From contig CALYLW010000501.1 of assembly GCA_944989445.1 (NCBI GenBank), positions 249,501-313,500 of the forward strand: a stretch of DNA of 64,000 nucleotides. Reading direction: 5' to 3'. This document shows positions 1-14,132 of the stretch, one piece after another (the first letter of the stretch is position 1; the number at the start of each line of letters is the position of its first letter). The translations under genes and the position numbers were made by a program. The notes below the pieces were generated by a model, which did no database searches, had not been told where the DNA came from, and worked only from the letters and a program-made list of their open reading frames with translations. The stretch comes from Ampullaceana balthica. Taxonomy: Eukaryota; Mollusca; Gastropoda; Lymnaeidae.

Positions 1-2139
1 TTGCAGTTTTGAGCTGCACTGACTGTTTGATGACGTAGTTGGGTAACCAGTTTGTAAAAAGAACAGATCATTAAGGTACCTTATGGAAAATGTGTACTGG
101 TCAGAAAAGGTTACAAAAATGCTTTTAAACTTTTAGTAAGTTTTAGATGGTCAGGATGTAAACATGAGTCTGATACTTAGATATGTTGAATGCCAGTATA
201 TGCACATAAACTATGGTATGTATATTGATGTAGAATTTCAAAAAAAATGTTTTTATTTTTCATGACTGGAGAAAAATTAAGAGATACGTTTATTCTGAAG
301 AATATTTGCATTAAATTTGTTACATTACATCAAAAGTTAATGGTAACCTTGGTTTCAGTCTAATGAAAACTGTACAGGTAAAATATAGAAATTTGCTGTA
401 AGAAAATTATTTAAACCAGATTATGAGGATTAAATCATATACCATTGAATGACTTCAAATCAACCATTACCATATGCATGAAAGATACATCAAGTTGAAA
501 AACAGTGACTTGAGTACTTCCAAAATTACTGGCATTTGGTTGCATAAATTGTTGAGTAGAAGTAGAAATAAAAATCATGTGACGGGCTATTTTAATATTT
601 TTTATTTTATTTAATTACTGTATGTCCAGAAATTTTAGTAGTAAATTTATTTTTAACATGCAGTCAACTAATCAATCGGTCCGTTCTAGTTTTGATAGAA
701 TTCTGTGCACTGAACGTGGGGAAATACCGGGTATTATCAGTAGTGCTAGGGCCCCGTTCAGTGCAAGGTCAACTAATAGCTTTGAGGCTGGGAGTGTGTA
801 CTGATGATGCAGTGAAGTATGGACCATAAATGTTTTTACTGCTCCAAGCTCTGCACCTAAGTGAAATCTCACAAAATTATGAAAACCACAGATATTTGAT
901 GCCCATGTCTTACCCGGACTTATCAACACGTCATAGCGTATTTCATAACTGTTGGTCAAAATGACTACCCCCGACTTATAGACGAGGTCAGCTTAGATGA
1001 TTGTAAACATTAAACATAGTTCTATTATATGATTTCAAACAATTTTTTTTTCCACATCAAATTGTTATACAGTATGTGTTTTTGCGATGCAAAAATTTGC
1101 ACACAAATTTATTATATTTAGACAACCGACCAAACTTAAAAGGGAAGATAGGAGATGCACATATGCTGTCAACATGCCACAAGGCATGGGCACCCCAGTT
1201 GAGTACTTTGTGCTTTGGTCACACCATATATCATTGAACTGTTTGTGAAAAAGTCCAATAAGTATGCTGACACAACTGTCTCAGTAACAATGAGCTCAAG
1301 AGAAGGTCCATTCGATTGTTCTGTTTGTAGTAGCAGACTATGGCCTAGAGGTAGGAAAAGGGACCTGAACCATGTGTATGTTCCTGAAGGGTCTCAATTA
1401 CACCTGCTTTCCAAATCACAAAAACATAAACATTAGGGATTATTTTAAACTATAACCATCAGAAATTCACACAGATTATATTTGCAAGTCAAGTTTATTC
1501 ACAGGTTAAGAAAAAATAATTATGCATAAGTTATGCAAATTTAGATAGGCTCATTTGCATGCTTGATTGTTCAGATTAAAGTTTCCTTCATAAAGATATA
1601 TATGGTTTAATTTCTTTTTTAGGCTATTTGTTCAATTTTATAACTTTGCGTAGAATTTGCCATTCTTGAGAAAAGGGATACAATTTTTTGGCAGAGGTAT
1701 GCAAAAATTACTTTGTCTCATGAGGGTTCATTCTGTGGATTTTTGGTATGTTTTACTCGTAAGTTTTTGAAGATTACCCACTAAAACTGCTGGGATAAAG
1801 AACTAATATCCCAGACAAATGTCTTTTAAATTAATACAGTATGTGTAATTAAGAAAAAACAATCAAAATTATAAAATTCTTCAGTACATATAATTTCTAT
1901 AGCACATGATGCTACACAACTGATATCACACATTCTATACAAAAAAAAATCAACATAAAACTCACTCACATAAATAAACAAATAATATCATATGATGAAA
2001 GAATAGGAAATTGATATAAATGAATATATTAAATGATCCATCTCTTGTATCAGAATGTTTGTATAGTATAAACGTGTGTACAATGACTTTGGAAAAATTT
2101 CCAAACTCTTTCCAACATTAACCACCACCAATCTTCACA
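1..2139. other. 3' flank of MTRR, no recognised gene
   Basis: AT-rich sequence beyond the MTRR stop. Open frames here (for example 672-959 minus and 1215-1436 plus) are short, lack flanking splice logic and match no family I recognise. A 3' UTR must start here, but I see no clear polyadenylation signal close to the stop. Confidence 0.5.
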
Positions 2140-5100
2140 TCAAACCCACACATCTTCAAAGTAGGTTTTGTGAATTCTTTTCTTCATCATGAAGAGGTGG
2201 GCGTCGTCCTTAGTCATGTCTGAAAATATGACCAAAATATCTTGTAAGTAAAAATGAAAGGTAGTGATGACACGAATAAAGGCAAATGATTTTGTAGTTC
2301 TCTAATTATTATTATTATTAGTTTATTTGTAAATGCACTATGTAATATCAAATTTTGTGAGTTATGACTGTTATAAAATCTGAATTTCCGAAGGGTTTAC
2401 TTTAACTCTGCCTGTTATTTGTTACTTTAAAAAAAAGCATTGTAAAGTTTCATTCAAAAAGTATACAAAATAATTAGTTTACCTTTCTCTCTCTGCAATA
2501 TATCCAAAAATGCTTCATTGACATCTTTGGCCATATTCCTGGCATCCCCACACACATACACCCAGGCCTCTTGGTCAACCAAAAGCTGGCAAATTTCACC
2601 GGACATCAGGCGCATCTTGTCCTGGACATACCTAACCCTCGGCTCTGAGGTGTCCAACGGTAGGTCACGGGAGAAAGTCACACACAGCTGGGTCAGGGTT
2701 CCTTCCTTTTCAAACTGTTCCAGGTCATCTCTGGGACAAAAGAAATATCACATAAAGTGAATTTGGCATTTTATGGCGATAGGAGTCTTAATAAATGAGA
2801 AACTATCATGGAATCCCCATGCCAATGAAGTTATTAAAAAATCAAACAAAACCTTAGGCTTTATAAAAAGGAACTTTAACAAATGTAATAGAGATATAAA
2901 ACTAAAATGCTACCTCACTTTGGTGAGACCTGCACTAGAATATGCATCTTCTGTATGGGACCCATCCACCAAAGAAAACATTGATAAACTAGAACAAATT
3001 CAAAAAAGAGCTGCCAGATTCATTACTGGAGAATATTCGAAACTGACAAGAGTAACACCATTAGTTAAATCATTAAACCTTGAAACACTAGAGGATAGAA
3101 GAACCAAGAGCAAAGTAGTAATAATACATAAAGCAATTAATTCTAATTTAGAAATACAACACAAAGATAACTTAATACAACCCTCAGATAGACATAAGGA
3201 TAAAAACACCTTTCTTATTCCGTATGCAAGAACAAACACATACAAGTTTTCCTTCTTCCCGTCCGGAATTAGGGCGTGGAATGGGTTGCCTGAAGAATCC
3301 AGGAAAACCAACACTTTATCAACATTTAAATCTCTAATAAAAATGCAGGACTAAACACAAACCATAGATAAGCGTAGGACGCAATAATCTTCTGTATAGA
3401 AGGAGCGTCTGTAAACAGATAAGATAAGATAAGGAGCCCGGGGCTTAGGATTGATCCACATGGTGTACACCTGTCAAGGTGGGCCTTAACTCATTAGCTC
3501 CTGATGCGACTAAATGCGTCCTTATAGGTGTCCGTACGGATGCGCCCAAATGCGTCTGTTCGCCTAGCGACGCACTATTGTATTTTTAGTTTAAAATAGT
3601 ACGAATCTCGCTTTCCTCGAGACTTCCGGCTATTGTGTGATTCTACGAGATTTCAATAAAAATTACGGGGTGTTTTGATCTTCTTTCACTTTCGATCCAT
3701 GTGTGAATTAGTTTGACGAGTCTATATGGCGTATGTATTCACCCGAGGTGCCGAAAATCGCGCTATCGGACTTCAATCCTCATTATTTCGCAGTGCATGT
3801 TATATTATTATTAAACTTAATTCATTTCTTGATGCATTAAACATTTTATTTTTTAAGATAAACGAATATCTTTAGAAAATAAAAGCATTTCTCTAATGGA
3901 ATCAAAAGCTTAAAGAAGTTGCTTCCCTTTTGTCCGGAATATGAAATAGATTCGGAAGTAGCCCGTCAGGAGCTATTGAGTTAAACTAGCGGAGGATGGA
4001 GGAGGCTGTAGAAAAAAAGAGCTTAGACTTAGAAGAAAGGCCAGACATGCGGGAAGCACAGAACATGTGTGCAAAAAAGCTGTGATAAAGACTGTCATTT
4101 TAGGATAGGACTGCTCAGCCCAACCCAATGGTGAAGCACCACCATCTCGCAAGATGGAAGGATGCCAAAGAAAGGAGGGCTTGTTGTGTAGATCAGTCTA
4201 AAAAAATAAGGAAGCAGCAAGTTTGAATTTATCAGAGGTTTTCTAATTGGTGATTTGCCAGCTAAAAGAAACTCATAGGCAACAGAGGGCAACTATTATT
4301 GAAAGTGATATAAACCCTGATTGATTAAAAAAGATAAATGCTTAACATAGCCTGAGTTTTATGAATTGTTTCCTTTTGTAACTATACAGCTGCAGTTACG
4401 ATCCAACTGTACATAAATAAATAAAATGTTTTTATTTGTACCAAATTGCAATTTTATTTAAAAATTATTATTTCATAACCATATTGTTTTCAATGACTGA
4501 TGGGCAAAGTTTGCTCAATAATATTTTTTTTTAAGTTGAAAATATTAAAACATGATATACTTTTCCTAATTATAAAAAGTAAGTAAAAGTCTGAGATTCA
4601 CCTCACATAAACATCAAATCCTTTTATTAAACTCACTTAAATATGAAATCCTTGTCTTTATTCCTACATCCAAAAAACAACATGGTCGTCCCATAGGTTT
4701 CATCAGGGGTCAATAGCTTTCTTTTTGAACTTCTCTGTTTTAAGAATCCAATAAATGGAGCCACTCCAGTGCCTGGACCAATCATAATGATTGGCTGAGA
4801 TAAGTTCTCTGGTGGCCTGAAGTGCTGATTTGTTCGGAAGAAAATTGGTATCTGCAAAATCAAAATCTTAACATATTAAAAAATCCGAATATGGAAATGA
4901 AAATATATAAAATTTTAAAAAATAATATAAAGACTATTGACTTTGTTTCACCTGTATATAGAAACAACAGAAGAAAGGTTTTTAAAAAGACATCAATTAA
5001 ATGTTTTGGCAGTTATTATGAACAGAATTAAAAACAGTAGCTGCAATAAGACAATAATGAAAGTAAGTTGAACAAAACTAAAAACTGTGTGCTACTTAGT

Positions 5101-8100
5101 AGAGAACAAGTGATAGAAAGACATTTAAATTTTTTAAAATAATCTTGACATAAATAAATCTTGCCTTTATTAGATCAACTACATTCCCTTGTTGCAGTTC
5201 AGAAGTAATGTCATCCAGCCAGCCGGTACAGATCCCTCGTCTGTGATAGTAATGACCTCTTTTTAAGTCAGCAGGAATCTCCACAACATTGAATACAATG
5301 TCAAGGCTATTTGGAGTGCTCTGTGGACAGCTGTGTTAAAATAAAACATTTGGTCTGTAGAGCAGGGCAAGCAAGTATTGACAGTAAAAGGATTTATTCT
5401 CAATTTATTCTATAGAAAAACAAATAAGATTCTTAAAAGAAAACATTTATTTGTCATTGGATCTTAATCTGAAATATGTAAGATAAGAATATTACAATTA
5501 TTATTTTAAATTCTTTTCGCATGCTCTATTTCTATATATAAATATATAAATATACTTTGGTAATTTCTTAGGTATATGGGCCCCAAACAGAACATGCAAA
5601 TACTATATTACGTCTGACCAATGTTGGAGAAACTTTTAATTTAATGTTTTTATTACATTTGCAATATGCATGAAATCACCATTATTTTCAAACTACAAAT
5701 GTTTAATTTGTTCATCAGTGGGTTTAAAATGTGATGGGCTTCAGGGAACAACTGTTTTAGATAAGGGACAGGCGAGAATAGGTTTTTTTTGGATAAAGAG
5801 ATGATTTAGGGTTTGATTTCACAAGCAGTTGGGAAATAATAAAAATGACGACCGTCAGTGCATGGCCAAAACATAAAAATAAAAATTATTAGGCTACATA
5901 ACCTTACAGCAAATATTTTACCTGCATATAGAATAAGGCCTTGGCTGTAGTCTTGGCAGGTGTTCTAGAAAAAAGCAACAAATACATAATTACACAATAC
6001 TGTTGAAATACCAATAGATTATTGTCCCACTACCATCATTAAGAAACATTTAAAACAAATTATAAATTATCAGTTTATTTCTTTAACTAACATTTTATGC
6101 ACATTTCTAAGGGAAACCAATAATTCCCTGGATAAAATACCTAAGAGTCGCTCCACCGGCGGTAGGCAAGATGGGAAGGCATAGAGAAAATCGAGAATCG
6201 TCAGCTCACAACCTCGAATGTGATCAGTGTATTCAGCAGCTCCTTCTTTACTGCACAGCTCCTGCATGCGCCTAATCTCGCTATGGTTTGTTGTGTACTC
6301 TATCAGACCTCTTATCAGAGACTTTAATTATTGACAGGATTTAAATTACATTAACAAGGGTAATGGTTATAATAAATCACATTGTAGATACAAATTGAAA
6401 TTTAAAGTACAAATCACACATACAAGCTCCATATAGAAATATATTTCATTTTACAACAAACTTGACAAAAATCCATAATTTGCTTTTTGTTCTTTCTTTT
6501 ACTTTTATCTTAAAAAAAACAGGTAACATTTTGGCTAAGGGATTAATAGATTTACTACTCAGCCAAATTTACATTTAGCTGAAGAACTTCCCCTTTTTTA
6601 AAACTTCCTTCATTAAAGACTATTTTTAAATAAACGGCCTACTAAAAAATATTACACCTTTTAGCCTCCTTAGCTCCTAACCTCTCTATCAAAATCTGGA
6701 AACCGTTTCATTATTTACAAATTGAATGCGAGATGTACACCTAATGGTAATTTAATATTGTTTAATTTATAGTATAGAAATGAAGACACACCTTACTGGG
6801 GACTTCACGTATATTCAGGCATGTTGTGAAGATGTGTCTTAATGTAGATGTAGTGTGTACATGAGCAGGAACTGCAGCGCGACGTTTCTGGGTGTCAGCC
6901 AGGACGGTCAGCGTAACTGTCCGGTCAGCACAACTTAAAACCTTTAGCCTATATAAAATAAAAAACCCTGCAGTTAATACAATGACTAAAAAATTAAATA
7001 ACAATGAGACTGCGGTAGCCATATGAAAGTAGAAAGCCCATGAAGATTAGTATGATATATCTAGAAAATTGTTTTGAAGTAGTTACTCATGCTTATCAGG
7101 CTGGAAGCAACGCATGCTATATAATGACTGCCGCCTCATACATTGAAATAGAAGTTGTATGCATTATCTCAACATTCCTTTAATAGCCCACTGATCACGT
7201 TTATCCCATACAGCAGCACAGTCTCAAACCTCAAGCAATTTTGAGGCCTGAGATAAACAGTTATGGGATTTATTTTCAGGATGTGAATATAAACAAATTA
7301 ATCCCATTATAGACATGTTATAAAACTATTTGTTTGTAGCATGGGAATACATAATGAAATGAAATATCACACTGATCAATATAAAATAATTATTTAGTCA
7401 AAGAAACATAGATTAGCCATTAGTGTAGCATTTGTAGACTACAAATTCACACTTCTCAGTTCCATTAGGAATCACTATCATTGTGAGGTTATAAAGTGAA
7501 TGTATTACATTATGTTACACCTTGTGACAATAACATTTGTATATTTACCTAGCTAAAAGTAAAGAAACTTCACTTGAGTTGTTTGCACAGATGACAGATA
7601 TAGAATCACCAGGACTGAACTCAAATATGGTATGCTAGGGAAAAACATAGTTTCTTTACATAGCAAAAAGAATATACTCATATAGATTGTATAGGTTGCA
7701 TATTTATTTATTAATTTTAAAATTAAGTGTCCAATATTTTTCTGATTAAAACAATCATGAAAGATAACCATAAAAGAATCATATTTCAAAAACTTCCTTG
7801 TATTGTTAACTATTTTATATTTAGTTTAACCTAATAAGGAAGAGTTGTTAAGAAAAAAAAGTAAAAAAAGATTGCATCTGCAATGTTTTACAAGTGCTAT
7901 ATAAGTAAAGTTGATTGCCCCTACTTTATGATTGACTGGTATAAAATCACCCAGACCATTCCCAGTTACAAAAGTATACATAGAAGTTAAATAGAACTTA
8001 TTGAGTGAAACATCTATTTTTGGGAGAAAGTAAAGACTAATATTTTAATAGAAAACAGTAGTCGTTGGCGCAACAAAGTTTCAAACACATCATTAGGAGT

Positions 8101-11100
8101 TAAGAGTACTTGTTTAGTAAGCAAAAATTAGAATACTAACCTCAGTATTTAATTGAAGTAATAAAGTTTGCTTCATGGAATCTTTCGTAGTCAGTACTTG
8201 AGCAGATGAAATAGTAACACTAAAAATTTCTGATGCAGCACACGGGAGCTTGCATCCATTCTGATATTTAAGGGAGGAAATCTGCATACAAAAAAATTAT
8301 TTTAAAAAAATTGTATAGTAACTGGACTTCATTCAATACTTCAGATCAATATAAAACATTTCTGTGGTTAATATTTTATTTAAATTCATACAAACATAAA
8401 GTATACACATATGAACTAAAATAGAGTGGTTTGCTATTTTTTGGAATATAAAAAAATAGTGGCAGACAGACTTAAGATAAAAGATGAAGCAACAATTTTT
8501 ATTTTCTAAAACATATAGGTGAAAATTATAGATTATTTACATATTTATTAAACTATCAAAATTTAAATAACTTTTCTAAATTAACACTGGGAAACAAGAA
8601 TATGAAACTGTTTAATTTTAGTAAATATGAAATAATTAATTACCTCAATACTGTCATTCGAGTATGTCAGACCCAAGAAAGGTGGAGGTAATAAAGGTAT
8701 TGTCAGATCTTTTTCTGATAAAGAGGATTGAGGTTGTGTAAGCAGAGAAGGTATATACTCTGAATTGTTTATTGATGAAACTGGAACGCATGGCCTCTCT
8801 TTCCAATCATTGTTCTGTGACTTTGTGTTGCTCAGCAAACCGATATGTAACAAAGTTCCATCCTCATTTGAAAACTGCTTATTTTGTCCATCTGTCACAC
8901 TGTAAGGGCCATTCCCATCTTCTCTAAGTGCTGAATCAGTAACACTTATTATATTGCTACTTTTATTTGGGGGCAAAACTGAGTCAGATCCACCGGAGAC
9001 ATTATCAGAGTCTGAAAATTTATTGATATCTACATTTTTGGTAGATATTAAATTGGTGTTGATGTTTGGGGATAACTTTGATTCCTCGTTTTCAGAGAGT
9101 GTTAAATTGTGAACAACTTCAGTCAGAGAAGCATCCATTGTCTGGTTGATACCTAGGAAATTCTGTAAAGCTGGATACAAGCCTTCAAGCCAAGGCTCTG
9201 CTACAACTTCAAGTCTGTCAAAAAAGTAATCCAGTTTTATCATTTGGTGTAAGGAAATGTAACACCTAATACAAAGGACAAGTCAAAGATTTGTTGTCCT
9301 TTGCAATTATTCAAATGGAAGTTTAGGTATTCAAAAATACTTATGACTTGACATTAAATCAAATCTAGACATGTGGCACCAAACATTCGCCAGGGGCAGG
9401 GGGCTCTGTGTGTACTTTCCATCTATTTAAGTTTCTTGACCAATATACATTCAAGTAACAAACATCTATAAAGTTTAAAGATAGAAATTGTATCTACATT
9501 CTTGGAATTCTAAATGCAGGGCAATTGAACTAGAACATAGTGTAGCAGTGATACACAACTCTAAAGATTTTAAATGTAGCCTTTTGTCTGATCATATGCT
9601 GCAAAGAATGATTGTGTCATGAATTTTAAATCTATCCAAATAAGTTCAGATTACTGTTGCTACTGGTAAGTTGTAGATGATGTCTCCCTAGCACTGCATG
9701 AAGAAAAAAAACGTCCTCTTTATCTGAGTTCTGGTGGTCATGAACAAAGAAACTTTGCCTGACAGGCATTTCAATTTTTTTATACTCAGCACAGTTAATA
9801 TGAAAATAAAACACAGAATAGGTGAGTAGCAATTGTCTTTACAATTTAAGGAAGCAATATGACCTCATATTGATAACTATTACAAAAGGAACCAATTTGA
9901 CTAAGCGCAAGAAGTGATGTATTGTGTGTGCATATTTACATATATATAAGATAGCCACGCTTATTATATTTTACTTTAATCCCAGCAGAACACTTTTACA
10001 CAAAAAAGAGAGCTTTAACTTTATTCATTTAAATTTATTTTTAAAATTTACCAAAGACTTATTATTTACAAATTGTACATGATGTAATTAATTCTAACTT
10101 CTTTACCCCACTCCATCATCTGCATGACCAGTTGGATAGAACCTTTTCGCTCCTAATTCCTCTAATCTAGCATCAATGTCTTTGGCACAACGACAGAAAT
10201 TGGAGTAATTTGTGTCTCCTAAACCTGAAATAAATAAAAGATATTTTAAAAAATTATTAATTAATCCTGATGCAAGTATTAAAATTAATATAACAAAACT
10301 ACTAATTAACTAGTAGTTGCAACTCTTAACTTTAAATTAAAAAAATATTTAATCTATGGCTTGTGCAGAGATGCGGATCTTTCAATAAGTGTCTCCAGAG
10401 ATCTGTAAGGGGCATACCCTCCAGATGGTTAACGCTGTCATGTAAAAAGGACCTTATTGAAAAAGCCCACTTACAAACAACCAGAAAAACATATCGATAC
10501 CTTCAGACTTATGGCTTGGACAAAGCATAGAGCTAAAAGGCCATGGTTGGTGAGATAGGACAAATGTAACTAAGCATACCATGGCCAACATAAGTTGTAG
10601 CACCACGAATGATTACATATTAATCTCTGTGCATTTAACATTTTAATCCCTTACCTAATATTGCATAGTTTAAGTGTTTCAAATAGTCGTTTGACAATGT
10701 TTTCTTCTTTATCCTTCTCACAAACTTCTCAGCATTAGCAGGAGGATTGCCATCCCCAGTTGTTGATGTTATTATCACCACACACTTCTCACTTTCAAGG
10801 TTGAACTGGAGATACAAAATAAATAATCACAATTCTCAATATGAAATAATGTAGTATAGAAATAGTGTGATATATAAACCATATTATCCCATAAATTTGG
10901 ACTAGGACTAGATTTTTATAAATTTAAAGAGGATCTAAATCATTTATCCACATTTTTATTATTGGTTCAATTCTTACTCCTTTCCCTGTTTCTTCCAAGC
11001 TATGTAAGTCAGCTTTTAAGCCAAAACTGGAAGATTTTTCAGCAATTTCTTCAGCAATAGCTTGTGCTTGTCCAGTGGCTGAACCATAAACCAGAAGAAA

Positions 11101-11130
11101 GCGAACGTTGAAATTCTGTGTCCCTATCAT
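2140..11130 (-). CDS. MTRR: Methionine synthase reductase, 13 coding exons, complete
   Basis: Diflavin reductase that reactivates cob(II)alamin methionine synthase with NADPH electrons in the cytosol. Exons in transcript order: 11130-10978, 10805-10655, 10224-10107, 9214-8644, 8281-8141, 7634-7549, 6948-6792, 6321-6141, 5964-5922, 5330-5165, 4851-4637, 2730-2483, 2219-2140. All joins keep frame and total 770 codons with the stop, slightly longer than the human protein. Exons 1-3 encode the flavodoxin-like FMN domain ([14 protein letters not shown] near the start, [24 protein letters not shown]). Exon 4 gives a long low-conservation linker. The FAD module has RPYS (about 528-531) and GICTGW (about 566-571). 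The NADPH module has GPGTGVAPF (from about 614), [10 protein letters not shown] and [13 protein letters not shown]. The protein ends DVWV, with the usual near-terminal Trp. I chose the ATG at 11130 because it lies just before the flavodoxin start; a 5' UTR exon is not resolved. The intron after exon 10 has a GC donor. Confidence 0.95.
2783..3430 (+). mobile_element. 5'-truncated LINE 3' end (jockey/CR1-type reverse transcriptase C-terminus)
   Basis: The open frame encodes the C-terminal part of a non-LTR reverse transcriptase: [18 protein letters not shown] start, [28 protein letters not shown], then [17 protein letters not shown] and the stop at 3354. A short 3' UTR follows, with a tail of repeated TAAGA units. 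It sits in the last-but-one MTRR intron, antisense to that gene. It is nearly identical to 12669-13328, so both insertions look young. Truncated at the 5' side, so not autonomous. Confidence 0.9.
3431..4630. other. Remainder of an MTRR intron, nothing recognised
   Basis: Intron sequence between the LINE fragment and the MTRR exon at 4637-4851. I see no coding exon or identifiable repeat here. Confidence 0.5.
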
Positions 11131-12030
11131 CCTTTCCTTTATAGAATAAGTAGCCCTGTTTTATTAATTATTTATATCATGGTAAATTTCTTCAGATTTT
11201 GATCGTCTACTTCTACATCAAATTTAAATTAATTTAATTTTTGTGTGGTTTTTGTCTTTGGACACTTTGGTTCTGGGTGTTGAGTCCAGAATAAAAATAT
11301 TTTAAAATATTTTTTTTAATGAATTAATAAAATAACAGTTGGATAAACCACAATCTCATAAACTTAACTATAAAATGAACTGTTAAAATATTAATTTTTT
11401 TTTAACTTTGACTGAACAAGAACAGCTTATTAAATGAAAATTATCATTAGTTAAAGGTAGTGGTCATACTTCCAGGGATCGGAAGCATAGAATGGAGGCT
11501 ATCTTTCTGGCAACAGGAGGCCTATAAGTCTAGCGACCTGTGGTCATGTAACCAAGTGACTTGTCTATTTAAGATCTCATGACTCATGTCTTCTTTCACG
11601 TTATTTCTATTTGTTTCAGAAATAACAAGGTAGTTTTTTTTTGTTTTTTTTTGGTGGGTGGGGGGGGGTATTATTTTATATTCAGAAAGTTTTAATGCAG
11701 TTAATACAAAAATATCTTTAAGGTAATCCAATTCAGTTGTAATTGAGTTAAAAAAAATCATTGTTTGAAAAGAAAAAACAATTAGCGCTGTTTAGTGTTA
11801 ATAAAGTCAATAAAAGTTTATCCCTGGGCACATAATATGACTATGACTAAGCTACTTACTACTTAGTCTTTTAGTTACTTAGTACTTAGACACTACTAAG
11901 AACTAAGATTAACATTAAGACTACTACTACTTACTACTACTATACTATACACTATACTACTACTAACACTACTATTTCCTGTGTCTTGGTTTTCTTCTCT
12001 TTATATTTACTCTTTACTTAATTATTATTT
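11131..12030. other. 5' flank of MTRR, low-complexity stretches
   Basis: Upstream of the MTRR start. It contains a T/G-rich homopolymer tract near 11637-11670 and a low-complexity ACT/TACT-rich run at about 11860-11970. The promoter and any 5' UTR exon should lie here, but no defining motif was identified. Confidence 0.5.
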
Positions 12031-12034
12031 TGCC

Positions 12035-12150
12035 ATGACCCGATGGCATCCCAGCAGAGGCACTGAAGGCGGACTTGGAAAGCAGTGTGGAAATGCTGCA
12101 CCCTCTGTTTATGAAGATATGGGAAGAGGAGCAAGTTCCTAGATATAGAT
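12035..12150 (+). mobile_element. Reverse transcriptase fragment of a second LINE type
   Basis: One frame reads DGIPAEALKADLE, followed by MLHPLFMKIWEEEQVP, then meets a stop. This is the conserved finger/palm segment of endonuclease-reverse transcriptase LINEs (GPDGIPAE... LF..IWE...VP). The fragment is short, has no tail and is clearly dead. It differs from the LINE at 12.4 kb. Confidence 0.75.
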
Positions 12151-12419
12151 AGAGTAAAACCGAGAATGGAAAAATTTAAATACATAACTAAAACATGGCA
12201 TGGGACATCATCAATCAACTGATAACTTAGGATAACTGTGACAACTGAAACAGGGTATTGGCATTTGCCTTCAATTATTTAATGTCATTATCATTATGTC
12301 AGCTTCAATTAAATTATTTATTGCTCATTAAAATTTGTTTTTCGGACAACATCTTGAGTCTTAAATTTAACTTATAGCTTTCAAGGCAAAGTTAAAATAT
12401 TACCTTAGACTTATCTCAG

Positions 12420-13328
12420 TCTCAACAGGTACAAAAGTTAGGCTATTTGCTGATGATTGTATAATCTATAGAACAATTAAATCAGAACAAGATAGCAAAA
12501 TTTTACAAAAAGACTTAGATGAATTGATAAAATGGGAAACTAACTGGAGTATGTCTTTCCATCCAGAAAAGTGTCAACTGTTAAGAGTAACAAAGAAAAA
12601 GAAACAAATAAATTCAAAATATTACATTCATGGAAAAGAACTGACCCAAACTAAAGATGCAAAATACTTAGGAGTCTTAATAAATGAGAAACTATCATGG
12701 AATCCCCATGTCAATGAAGTTATTAAAAAATCAAACAAAACCTTAGGCTTTATAAAAAGGAACTTTAACAAATGTAATAGAGATATAAAACTAAAATGCT
12801 ACCTCACTTTGGTGAGACCTGTACTAGAATATGCATCTTCTGTATGGGACCCATCCACCAAAGAAAACATTGATAAACTAGAACAAATTCAAAAAAGAGC
12901 TGCCAGATTCATTACTGGAGAATATTCAAAACTGACAAGAATAACACCATTAGTTAAATTTAAATCATTAAACCTTGAAACACTAGAGGATAGAAGAACC
13001 AAGAGCAAAGTAGTAATCATACATAAAGCAATTAATTCTAATTTAGAAATACAACACAAAGATAACTTAATACAACCCTCAGATAGACATAAGGATAAAA
13101 ACACCTTTCTTATTCCGTATGCAAGAACAAACACATACAAGTTTTCGTTCTTCCCGTCCGGAATTCGGGCGTGGATTGGGTTGCCTGAAGAATCCAGGAA
13201 AACCAACACTTTATCAACATTTAAATCTCTAATAAAAATGCAGGACTAAACACAAACCATAGATAAGCGTAGGACGCAATAATCTTCTGTATAGAAGGAG
13301 CGTCTGTAAACAGATAAGATAAGATAAA
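12420..13328 (+). mobile_element. 5'-truncated LINE with RT catalytic box and TAAGA tail
   Basis: Continuous frame to a stop at 13249. It starts at KVRLFADDC, the catalytic FADD box (YADD equivalent), then covers the thumb and C-terminus ([58 protein letters not shown]). The 3' UTR ends in TAAGA repeats at about 13315-13328. It lacks the endonuclease and the first RT blocks. It is almost identical to 2783-3430 apart from a few substitutions and two added codons. Confidence 0.9.
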
Positions 13329-13329
13329 G

Positions 13330-14130
13330 ACATTTTATTTCAATAGTAATCATTTGAAACTCAATTTGTTGCATATTTACATAACACTTCTCATACAAAT
13401 AACGTCGCCTCATTTCGTCATTCGAAGTTAACGTTCTTGTTAATGAATCGATTACTGAAAACCCTTCCTGTTTCCCGATTACTAATTGGAAGTGTGTTTC
13501 ATTTGAACAAGCGATACGATGATGTATTCATAATGCTATATCTAAATCAAATTTTGTATTAAAATAAATTGCGTTTCGTTAAATTCGGGATTGCAAAAAA
13601 ATGTGAAAAGTAAGAATTTATGTTATTTTCTTCATAAAGTGGTTTCTAATTTTTTTATTAAAAGGTTCAGGCTTTTTCATACTACTCCACTAGCATTTTT
13701 CAGTCAACATCTCTCGATGAAATGTATAAAACGATTCAACATTTTCTTTATATAGGGACAGGTAGACCTATGATTGGTTGAACCTTAAACTAAGCACAGT
13801 TTCGCCTTTTCAACTTTGACCTTAGTGAACATCAATACAAAGTTAATATCTTTAAGGACTTAAAGTTATTTTAACCGTTTTTGTTATTTATTCTGTCTTT
13901 CCAATTAATTGAACATTAAAGCTCGCATCTTCGCAAAATTTTTAGCAATTGCTAATAATTATTTCAAGTTAAATGTATTACGTAGCTATTAAATTTAAGG
14001 TATATGAGTTTTACATGATCTTCAATCTCTTTAATATAGGATCTATTTATTATTCCGTACGGACACGAACGACGCTCCAGAAGTGTAAAGTTTTCTTCGC
14101 TTATCCATGTTTAAGACATAGTTTAGTATT
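13330..14130. other. AT-rich intergenic stretch, nothing recognised
   Basis: No convincing open frame, splice-flanked exon, RNA gene or known repeat could be seen here. Confidence 0.5.
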
Positions 14131-14132
14131 TA

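Noticed and set aside
672..959. 95-codon minus-strand frame downstream of MTRR
   Set aside because: No recognisable motif, no splice support, and an overlapping frame on the other strand.
1215..1436. 73-codon plus-strand frame with CSVC
   Set aside because: Short, with no splice borders or recognised homology and weak coding look; not enough to call a gene.
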